Source: a bacterium
GTDB lineage: Bacteria > Cyanobacteriota > Vampirovibrionia > Gastranaerophilales > Gastranaerophilaceae
NCBI GenBank assembly: GCA_017405375.1
Contig: JAFRAO010000005.1
Coordinates: forward strand, 1 to 64,000
DNA: 64,000 bases
Direction of reading: 5' to 3'
Below the pieces are notes generated by a model. That model saw only the letters and a list, made by a program, of their open reading frames with translations, did not search any database and had not been told where the DNA came from. The position numbers were made by a program, and so were the translations under genes. Of the stretch, positions 1 to 6,776 are shown in pieces (the stretch's first letter is position 1; each line of letters begins with the position of its first letter).

Positions 1-869
1 ATTTGTAACACTTTTAAGGGTGAACTGTTCAGAGTGAACAGTGAACAGAATGATATAAATGCTAATAACTGTCGTACAGTTAATAGTCGTCAGTTCACCC
101 ACAACAGTTCACTATCAACCGTTCACTCACTTGCATTTACTCTTGCAGAAACGCTTATTGTAATGGGCATTATCGGCGTTGTCGCTGCATTGACTATTCC
201 GAATATGAACAAAAATACAAATAATACAGAAAATGTTGTAAAACTTAAAAAGTTTTATACTGAAATACAAAATGCTCATGAACTGGCTATAACAACTTAT
301 GGACCTATAGATACTTGGTTTGTTAATGATACTAATAATGTAAATCGTGCGAAACGTTATTTGGATAGAATAACTGAATTTTTAAAAACTACAAAATTGT
401 GTCGTGATTCTGCAAATAATTGTATGACAAGTGGCTCATCAAAATTTTTAAAAGGTGGTAATTTAGCTTCTTATCCGAATCCATCTGCGATATTAAATGA
501 TGGGATTAGCATTTATTTAGGTTGGTTTAAGTATCCAAATTGTAATGGAAATGAAGAAGGTTATTCAACCGAATGTGGATATATAGTAGTAGATATTGAT
601 GGACCTAAAAAGGGTAAATTTACATGGGGAATTGACCTTTTTCAGTTTTCAATAACCAAGAAAGGTATAGAACCTGATGGTGGAAGTAGTGAATTTTGGA
701 CAGATGATCAACTTAAAAAGGAATGTTTTTTTATGGTCCAAGATGTGCTGCTTGGGTAATAAGAAAAGGTAATATGGACTATATAGATACTCCACACAAT
801 TTAGTAGCAAATGCTGGTATATGCAAAAACGGTAAACAACTTTCCACAACAGTATCAAGCTGCAAGTAA
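1..869 (+). pseudogene. Type IV pilin-like (pseudopilin) gene, frameshifted near its 3' end and cut by the window edge
   Basis: The frame is open from base 1, so the true start lies left of the window; the GTG at 34 is only the first in-window start codon. A prepilin-type segment with FTLAE and a hydrophobic helix (IVMGIIGVVAALTIPN) marks a type IV pilin or type II secretion pseudopilin anchored in the inner membrane, with Glu at mature position 5. The frame stops at 757-759. Adding one T to the T7 run at 726-732 restores a frame reading through CAAWVIRKGNMDY to a TAA at 867-869. This matches the end of the intact paralogue at 27006-27899 (WIMDNGNMDY ... SCK). It is a one-base deletion, a phase-variable off state or a homopolymer sequencing error. 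Confidence 0.85.
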
Positions 870-900
870 AACAAGTTTGTCATGCTGAAAGCGTAGAAAA
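864..900 (+). repeat. 37-nt repeat spanning the pilin stop codon, copy 1
   Basis: These 37 bases, which include the TAA stop of the restored pilin frame and the phrase CATGCTGAAAGCGTAG, recur without change at 27894-27930 at the end of the second pilin gene. The rest of the two 3' halves has diverged. A shorter shared string (ATAGACCCTGCGG) follows near 957-967 and again near 28050-28062. Confidence 0.85.
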
Positions 901-921
901 TAGGTATATAACAATTTGTCT

Positions 922-943
922 ATTCCGAACTTGGTTCGGGAAT
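922..943 (+). repeat. REP-like hairpin downstream of the pilin gene
   Basis: TTCCGAAC-TTG-GTTCGGGAA is an imperfect inverted repeat. The matching stretch after the second pilin (27981-28020) carries similar CCTGAACCAAGTTCAGCAT wording. This looks like a dispersed short palindromic element; no coding function is visible. Confidence 0.5.
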
Positions 944-1132
944 CTAAAACAAAGAATAGACCCTGCGGGAAACCGGACATTTTTCATAAAATTAAAGATT
1001 TTAAAAAAAGTAGTCAAATAACTTCAGTATAAACAAGGAGTTGATATTCAAGGATGACACGATAAGATTTCTGCTATATATGGAGTCAAAGAATGGCGGA
1101 AGCCATAAAAAACAATAAATGTTAGTAAGAAT
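944..1132. other. Intergenic stretch without a recognisable gene
   Basis: Only short open frames occur here. A small hairpin with a GGAA loop (ATGGC-GGAA-GCCAT, 1093-1106) lies in it. A 25-codon frame from a TTG near 1043 follows AAGGAG too closely to be a convincing gene. It may be a remnant of an older gene. Confidence 0.4.
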
Positions 1133-1165
1133 AAAAGCTGCCTTTTGGATGCTTTGGCAGCTTTT
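1133..1165 (+). terminator. Intrinsic terminator-like hairpin before fixC
   Basis: AAAAGCTGCC (1133-1142) pairs with GGCAGCTTTT (1156-1165), giving a 10-bp stem that ends in a short T run. It would end transcription from the left before the fixC promoter. Confidence 0.7.
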
Positions 1166-1186
1166 GTCAATTCTTTTGTCCTATTG

Positions 1187-1216
1187 TTTACAAAACCTGT
1201 TTAGATATTGTATAAT
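1187..1216 (+). promoter_or_regulatory. Sigma-70-type promoter placing the transcript start at the fixC ATG
   Basis: TTTACA (1187-1192), an 18-nt spacer and TATAAT (1211-1216) form a good promoter. The ATG at 1223 follows the -10 box by six bases, so transcription would begin at or next to the start codon. There is no Shine-Dalgarno sequence. Confidence 0.65.
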
Positions 1217-1222
1217 GTTTTT

Positions 1223-2527
1223 ATGGAAAATCTAAAAAACAAGACTAAAGTTATTGTTGTTGGTGGGGGACCTGCGGGAATTTCTGCTGCTGTTACAATC
1301 GCCAGAGCAAATATTGATGTTATTTTAATTGAACGAGGAGATTTTTGCGGAAGTAAAAATATGTTTGGCGGAGCAATTTACACTCAACCTACAAAAGAAA
1401 TTTTCCCTGACTTTGAAACAGAAGCACCGCTTGAAAGAAAAAACGTTACTAACAAATATATGTTATTGACTCAATCTGAGGCTACAACAATTTCTTATAA
1501 TAAAAAAACTGATAATTCAAACAGTTATACGGTTATTCGAGGAAAATTCGACCGTTGGATGGCAGAAAAAGCCAAAAAAGAAGGTGTAATTATTGTAACT
1601 TCAACTGTTGTAACTGATTTATTAATGGAAAATAACAAGGTTATCGGTGTTCAAACAGAACTCGAAAAATATTATGCAGATATTGTTATTTTAGCTGATG
1701 GAGTTAATTCCCTGCTTGCAAAACAGGCTGGATTAAGAAAAAATTTGAAACCTCAAGATGTAGCATTAGGAGTTAAAGAGGTCATAAAATTAGATTCTGA
1801 AAAAATTAATGAACGTTTTAATGTTAATAATGATGAAGGACTTATTACAGAGATTGTCGGGTACCCTATGAACGGTATGCTTGGTTTGGGTTATATTTAC
1901 ACTAACAAAGAAAGTATTTCAATCGGGCTTGGTATAACGCTGAGTGAGTTAGTCGATAATAAAATTAAACCTTACGAGTTGTTAGACAAATTAAAAGAAC
2001 ATCCGTCCATAAAACCGTTTATAAAAGATGGTGAACCGGTAGAATATTCCGCACATCTTATTCCGGAGGGCGGATATAATAAAATTCCAAAATTATTTGC
2101 TGACGGAGTTCTTGTTGTTGGAGATGCAGCGATGCTTGTTAATAATCTTCATTGGGAAGGAACAAACCTTGCTATGATTAGCGGTAAACTCGCAGGCGAA
2201 ACGGCAATTCTGGCAATAAACAAAAATGATTTTTCAAAAAATACTTTAAAAATTTATCAAAAGAAATTAAAAAAATCATTTATAATTAAAGATTTGATGA
2301 GTTACAAAAATTTAATGTCTGAAATGCATAAAAGAAGATATTCTTTTACAGATTATTATATCAAAAAACTTAATGCATTTTTTGATGTGTTTACAAATGT
2401 TGACAGTATCCCTAAAAAATACAAGTTTAGAAAATTTATTAAAAACGTTATTTTTGAAAGAAACATTTTTGAATTATTCAAGGATATAGTATCAACAATA
2501 AAAATAATTTTAAGGATTTTTATATGA
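1223..2527 (+). CDS. fixC: FixC-family FAD-dependent oxidoreductase (ETF:quinone oxidoreductase-like)
   Basis: A 434-residue flavoprotein. An N-terminal Rossmann FAD motif GGGPAG (residues 14-19) is followed by the acidic residue of IERGD. A second FAD motif VLVVGDAAMLVN lies near residue 295-305. In the ETF-QO/FixC family such proteins take electrons from an electron-transferring flavoprotein and pass them to quinone or another acceptor. I chose the ATG at 1223 over the upstream TTG at 1208, because the promoter ends at 1216. The gene overlaps fixX by four bases (ATGA). No fixA or fixB (the ETF subunits) occurs in the window, so the electron donor is not visible. Confidence 0.88.
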   Translation: MENLKNKTKVIVVGGGPAGISAAVTIARANIDVILIERGDFCGSKNMFGGAIYTQPTKEIFPDFETEAPLERKNVTNKYMLLTQSEATTISYNKKTDNSNSYTVIRGKFDRWMAEKAKKEGVIIVTSTVVTDLLMENNKVIGVQTELEKYYADIVILADGVNSLLAKQAGLRKNLKPQDVALGVKEVIKLDSEKINERFNVNNDEGLITEIVGYPMNGMLGLGYIYTNKESISIGLGITLSELVDNKIKPYELLDKLKEHPSIKPFIKDGEPVEYSAHLIPEGGYNKIPKLFADGVLVVGDAAMLVNNLHWEGTNLAMISGKLAGETAILAINKNDFSKNTLKIYQKKLKKSFIIKDLMSYKNLMSEMHKRRYSFTDYYIKKLNAFFDVFTNVDSIPKKYKFRKFIKNVIFERNIFELFKDIVSTIKIILRIFI

Positions 2528-2799
2528 GTATAGACGATAAATTATTCACAGTAAAATATGTAAATAATATAAATTCGCACTTGACAAATGACACAAAAGA
2601 ATGTAAAAATTGTAAGGAAAAGTGTTGTACATTCATATGTCCTGCAAACGTTTGGCAGTGGAATAACGAAACACAAACAATGACAATTAATTATGAAAAT
2701 TGTTTAGAATGCGGAGCTTGTAGAATAGCTTGTCCAAAACATAGTATTGATTGGAAGTATCCGCAAGGCAATAGTGGTGTAACATTTAAAAAAGGATAA
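2524..2799 (+). CDS. fixX: FixX-type ferredoxin-like protein
   Basis: A 91-residue Cys-rich protein that partners FixC. Two clusters are visible: C27xxC30 with C34, C35 and C39-P, and C60xxC63xxC66xxxC70-P, the second a classical 4Fe-4S ligand set. The ending IDWKYPQGNSGVTFKKG matches the FixX family pattern. The start overlaps the fixC stop by four bases, so the two are translationally coupled. Role by family knowledge: relays electrons between an ETF and the FixC flavin. Function here is inferred from the pairing only. Confidence 0.9.
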   Translation: MSIDDKLFTVKYVNNINSHLTNDTKECKNCKEKCCTFICPANVWQWNNETQTMTINYENCLECGACRIACPKHSIDWKYPQGNSGVTFKKG

Positions 2800-2814
2800 C
2801 AAAGGAGTTAAAGT

Positions 2815-3195
2815 ATGGAAAACGAAATGAAAGAAGAATATTCAAACAAGCACAGACGTTGGTATGATAAAGACCCGGTTCTTTCTCAGGCAATGAATAC
2901 GTTGGAACATTCCGATGATGAAACACAAATTAAAATTGCATTAAACTTGATTAAAATTATTATTGAACATAATATGGAAAGTTATAAATATGAATCTGTT
3001 GAAGATGTTATTTCTGCGGTTCAATCCGGTCAAAGCGATTCGCGTAACGGACGTTGGTATGATATTAATGAAACACTTAGAACTGCAATGACAATGTTAC
3101 AAAATTGTCCTGAAGCAACTCAAAGTTTAATCGCAAAAGAAATGGCTAAAATGGTTATTGATAAGATTAAGGAAGATGACGAAAGTTTAGAATAG
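2815..3195 (+). CDS. Small protein of two tandem RWYD repeats, function unknown
   Basis: A 126-residue protein with a clear SD (AAGGAG) seven bases before the ATG, 15 bases after fixX and probably cotranscribed with it. It consists of two copies of a helical unit of about 37 residues: residues 14-50 (RRWYDKDPVLSQAMNTL...) and 79-115 (GRWYDINETLRTAMTML...), joined by a linker. There is no signal peptide and no cysteine cluster. I do not recognise a named family. The operon position suggests an accessory role to FixCX, which is inference only. Confidence 0.75.
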   Translation: MENEMKEEYSNKHRRWYDKDPVLSQAMNTLEHSDDETQIKIALNLIKIIIEHNMESYKYESVEDVISAVQSGQSDSRNGRWYDINETLRTAMTMLQNCPEATQSLIAKEMAKMVIDKIKEDDESLE

Positions 3196-3233
3196 ATTGT
3201 TCTGTATATAAAGGAATATTTTATTTTTATAAT

Positions 3234-3265
3234 AAAAAACAAGTGCTAATGCACTTGTTTTTTTT
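3234..3265 (+). terminator. Intrinsic terminator of the fixC-fixX operon
   Basis: The stem AAAAAACAAGTGC / GCACTTGTTTTTT with loop TAAT is followed by a continuous T run. It sits 39 bases after the 126-aa gene. Confidence 0.9.
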
Positions 3266-3385
3266 ATGCTTTCACAAATACAAAGATTCGTCCTTGTTAA
3301 ATATAACGTAAAAATATTTTATAATTACTGATAATTATAATTGTTTGTGATAATATTCTGTTAAGAAGAATGAAAGGATGAATTA

Positions 3386-4396
3386 ATGGGATTAACTACA
3401 TATTTAGGAATCGACGTAGGTTCAGTAACAACAAAATTAGCACTTGTTGATGAAAATGGAAAATACGTTGACAGTTATATGCTTAGAACTGCCGGTAAAC
3501 CAGTTATGGCTGTTCAAAATGGTTTAAAACAGTTAAAATCTCAAGCAATACAAGAATATGATATAAAAGGTGTAGGTACAACAGGTTCAGGACGTAATTT
3601 AGCAGGAGCTTTAGTTGGTGCTGATATTATAAAGAATGAAATTACAGCGCATGCTGTTGCAGCAAGTATAAATATTCCGGGCGTTCAAACAATTCTTGAA
3701 ATTGGCGGACAAGACAGCAAGATAATTATTTTAAGAGATGGTATTGTTACTGATTTTGCGATGAACACTGTTTGTGCAGCAGGTACTGGTAGTTTTTTAG
3801 ACCATCAGGCACAACGTTTGAATGTTCCTATTGAAGAATTCGGCGATACTGCACTAAAATCTTCTAATCCTGCAAGAATTGCAGGTCGTTGCGGTGTTTT
3901 CGCAGAAAGTGATTTGATTCATAAACAACAGTTAGGTTATCCTGTTGAAGATTTATTATACGGCTTGTGTCAAGCGTTGGTTAGAAATTATTTGGCAAAT
4001 TTGGCTTTAGGAAAAGATTTACTTCCTACTATTTCGTTCCAAGGCGGTGTTGCTACAAATAAAGGTATGGTAAAGGCATTTGAAGAACATTTAGGTACTT
4101 CGATTGTTGTTCCGGACCACCATCAAACAATGGGCGCTATTGGTGCAGCATTATTGGCTATGGAAAATCATCAATATACAAATAAAGAAACAACATTCAG
4201 AGGTTGGGAAGTCGGTGATATGCAATTTGCATCAATTACTTGTGAATGTAACGGATGTTCTAATAATTGTGAAGTTATTACAATTGTTGAAGGTGTTGAT
4301 GAACACAATCATCCGCATTATGATAACATCAAAGATATTCAGGGTAATGTAATTGCTCGTTGGGGTGGTACTTGCGGACGTTGGGATATTGCATAA
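3386..4396 (+). CDS. 2-hydroxyacyl-CoA dehydratase activase-type ATPase (BadF/BadG/BcrA/BcrD family)
   Basis: A 336-residue protein of the acetate/sugar kinase-Hsp70-actin fold. The phosphate loop DVGSVTTK (10-17), IGGQDSK (106-112) and FQGGVATNKG are present. C130 (in NTVCAAGTGS) and C169 (in GRCGVFAES) match the two cysteines that hold the 4Fe-4S cluster across the homodimer of HgdC-type activators. The core ends near residue 270. A Cys-rich tail follows (CECNGCSNNC near 283-292, GGTCGRW at the end), as at the start of the extra domain in long activase-like proteins. The family uses ATP to drive electron transfer to a dehydratase or benzoyl-CoA reductase. No such partner is in the window, so the substrate is unknown. 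Confidence 0.85.
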   Translation: MGLTTYLGIDVGSVTTKLALVDENGKYVDSYMLRTAGKPVMAVQNGLKQLKSQAIQEYDIKGVGTTGSGRNLAGALVGADIIKNEITAHAVAASINIPGVQTILEIGGQDSKIIILRDGIVTDFAMNTVCAAGTGSFLDHQAQRLNVPIEEFGDTALKSSNPARIAGRCGVFAESDLIHKQQLGYPVEDLLYGLCQALVRNYLANLALGKDLLPTISFQGGVATNKGMVKAFEEHLGTSIVVPDHHQTMGAIGAALLAMENHQYTNKETTFRGWEVGDMQFASITCECNGCSNNCEVITIVEGVDEHNHPHYDNIKDIQGNVIARWGGTCGRWDIA

Positions 4397-4423
4397 ATTT
4401 AACGAATAAAGGTGCAGAATTTT

Positions 4424-5437
4424 ATGAATCCAGGTCCGGAAAACAATTTTAAAAAATTTATTATTTCTATATTACTGATATTTTTTGTTATTATTGTTAT
4501 AATTATAAAGCCTATTGACCTTGAAAAAATAAAAGAAGCAGATGCATTAAAATTATCTGCTCAAAAACCTTGGGTGGAAACATCTAATGAGCAATACATT
4601 GATGATGTTGATGTTGATATGTCGATATTGAAAGAAAATTTAGAAGAAAATAATACAAATCAATCTTTTGGAATAGAGTTTAATACAAAAGAGCCATTAG
4701 ATGAATTCTGGGTAACAGGTAGTATCCCGCTTATTCCGATGAGTGATTTAAACGGTAAATCAAGAATTGAAATATTAACTCAGCGAAAGCTATATGTAGA
4801 AAATACTATTTTTAAGAACAGACGTTATGTACCATCTGAGGGAGTTTTTGGATTAATGGATAATACAAAACCCTGGATTGGTATAGAATCTTTTACTTGC
4901 TACGGTAATGGGGCTAAAACAACTTATGGTTTATCTAAAGACAGCAGATTTTTGAATAATCCTGTTATGTTAGTCGGATTGGACAGAGAAGGTATTGTTG
5001 AACAACCTAAAAAAAATTGTTCTCCCGCAGATTATTTATTGCCGGTTAAAATTAATTATTCAAAAGATAATAACATGATAAAAGTTGTTTTTGAATTATC
5101 TCAAAACAGTAAAAATATGAACAATAAATTTACATTAAATGGTATTAATGCAAGGGATTTAAAATTTAGATATGCTTATGCCGATTCTACGTCGAATGTG
5201 ATTTTCAATAATAATGAATTTAATATATCGAATAATATATACGAGTTTAAGGATTTTATTACTGTTGATAATTCATGTGGTATAAAAGGCGGATGTAATA
5301 ATATTAATCCTGTACAAAATGAATTAAAATTTTCCATAAACAATTATCCTGCAAAAATTCATATAAAATTATGGAAAACATATCCAAAAAATAAGAACAT
5401 AAAAGCAGATATAAATTATATGATTGTATTAAAATAA
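4424..5437 (+). CDS. Exported or membrane-anchored hypothetical protein
   Basis: A 337-residue protein. The ATG at 4424 lies nine bases after AAAGGTG and is preferred to the GTG at 4412. Residues about 10-29 form one hydrophobic segment (FIISILLIFFVIIVIIIKP), and the remainder is hydrophilic, so the bulk should lie outside the cytoplasm. It contains several Cys, including an NSCGIKGGC stretch near the middle of the second half. It lies 27 bases after the activase gene and 33 before plsY, in an apparent run of plus-strand genes. No family recognised. Confidence 0.7.
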   Translation: MNPGPENNFKKFIISILLIFFVIIVIIIKPIDLEKIKEADALKLSAQKPWVETSNEQYIDDVDVDMSILKENLEENNTNQSFGIEFNTKEPLDEFWVTGSIPLIPMSDLNGKSRIEILTQRKLYVENTIFKNRRYVPSEGVFGLMDNTKPWIGIESFTCYGNGAKTTYGLSKDSRFLNNPVMLVGLDREGIVEQPKKNCSPADYLLPVKINYSKDNNMIKVVFELSQNSKNMNNKFTLNGINARDLKFRYAYADSTSNVIFNNNEFNISNNIYEFKDFITVDNSCGIKGGCNNINPVQNELKFSINNYPAKIHIKLWKTYPKNKNIKADINYMIVLK

Positions 5438-5470
5438 TATTAGAGAAATATAAACAGCAAAGGAGTAAAC

Positions 5471-6106
5471 GTGAACATATTTGATTTAACAATTAATATA
5501 ACATCAATTTATATAATGGTGATTGTATTTTTTATTTCTTATTTAACAGGTTCAATTCCGACAGGATATATAATAGTAAAAGCTAAAACTGGCAAAGACA
5601 TAAGAGAAATCGGTTCAGGTTCTACAGGAGCAACAAATGTGAAAAGAGTTTTGGGTACCCCATACTTTTTTGCAGTTTTGCTTTTAGATGCAATTAAAGG
5701 TATATTACCTGTAGTTTTGGCATCATTATTTGTAAGTGTAAAATCAGAACTTGGATTACCTGCAGTTGTAGCTGCAGTTGCCGTAATTATAGGTCATAGT
5801 AAATCTTTATTTTTAGGCTTTAAGGGTGGTAAATCTGTAGCGACAGGAGTTGGAACAATATTAGCTTTAAATTGGATTGTAGGTTTAATTATTGCAGCAA
5901 TTTGGGGTACTATAACATATTTATCAAAATATGTTTCATTAGGTTCAATTATAGCTGTAACCTGCGCACCTGTTTTAATGTACGTATTTCATCAACCGAT
6001 AGCTTACATTGTCTATTGTGCAGTTGGTGCATTATACATAATTTATTTGCACAGAGAAAATATTAAACGTTTAATCAAAGGTGAAGAGAATAAAGTTCGT
6101 AAATAA
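5471..6106 (+). CDS. plsY: Glycerol-3-phosphate acyltransferase PlsY
   Basis: A 211-residue integral membrane enzyme that transfers an acyl group from acyl-phosphate to glycerol-3-phosphate, the first step of phospholipid synthesis. Family motifs are all present: YLTGSIPTGYI, the glycine-rich GSGSTGATNVKR and FKGGKSVATGVG. About five hydrophobic segments fit the family topology. The start is GTG at 5471, fixed by AAGGAG six bases upstream. Length is typical (about 200 aa). Confidence 0.95.
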   Translation: MNIFDLTINITSIYIMVIVFFISYLTGSIPTGYIIVKAKTGKDIREIGSGSTGATNVKRVLGTPYFFAVLLLDAIKGILPVVLASLFVSVKSELGLPAVVAAVAVIIGHSKSLFLGFKGGKSVATGVGTILALNWIVGLIIAAIWGTITYLSKYVSLGSIIAVTCAPVLMYVFHQPIAYIVYCAVGALYIIYLHRENIKRLIKGEENKVRK

Positions 6107-6153
6107 TTTGATTAAATGATTGATTTTACAAAAAAAATCATTAAACTTTTAAT

Positions 6154-6720
6154 ATGAGTAAAAAATTTATTAAATTATTAATTTTGAATTTAATATTTAT
6201 TGTGAGTGTAAATGCACAAGAGCTTGATTATGCAAAGATATATGAAGGTTTGGAAAATCCTACATTCAGTTATGTGCATGGAATTGATCCTAATCAGTAT
6301 TACGATATGAAAAATTATGCATGGTCGCCATATCCGTTGTTTAGGTTGAATCAAGAGGTTTATTTCAAGAAACAAACAATTCAACCGGGATATTATTTAC
6401 TCACACCACGTGAACATGAAGGCAAATGGTACGTTTTATTCAAAGAAAACGGAGTTGTAAAAGCGACAATTCCTTGTTATAAAGATGAAATTGTGTCTGC
6501 AAGTTTTTATAATAAAAACTTACCAAGAGAAAAGTTGACTCCATCTGCTAAAATTCAACTCAAGTTTAATAATTTAGTTGGTCATATAAGTCCTTCATCC
6601 GGAAAAAAATCCTCTCCAAAAACTTTTTTGGAAATAGATGATGTAGATAATGATTTTGTTTCAATGGCTATTTATTACGGAAAGAAAAGGTACTATATAT
6701 TGTTACGTTCAAGGCAGTAA
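6154..6720 (+). CDS. Secreted hypothetical protein with signal peptide
   Basis: A 188-residue protein. The N-terminus MSKKFIKLLILNLIFIVSVNAQ is a plausible Sec signal peptide with cleavage after NA. The mature part is Tyr-rich and basic near the end (PGYYLLTPREHEGKWYVLF, YYGKKRYYILLRSRQ). No recognisable domain. There is no SD upstream; a weak inverted repeat (AATGATT...AATCATT, 6114-6145) lies between plsY and this gene. It ends 56 bases before the convergent ileS. Confidence 0.65.
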   Translation: MSKKFIKLLILNLIFIVSVNAQELDYAKIYEGLENPTFSYVHGIDPNQYYDMKNYAWSPYPLFRLNQEVYFKKQTIQPGYYLLTPREHEGKWYVLFKENGVVKATIPCYKDEIVSASFYNKNLPREKLTPSAKIQLKFNNLVGHISPSSGKKSSPKTFLEIDDVDNDFVSMAIYYGKKRYYILLRSRQ

Positions 6721-6776
6721 AATATATAATAATTTGTCCAAGCTAAATTTATTCAACTTTTAAAAAATTTATTTCT

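Noticed and set aside
1034-1130. Short frame from a TTG after AAGGAG
   Set aside because: The SD is too close to the codon, the product is about 25 residues, and nothing supports it.
4104-4352. Second frame inside the activase gene
   Set aside because: Overlaps a well-supported gene and has no family traits.
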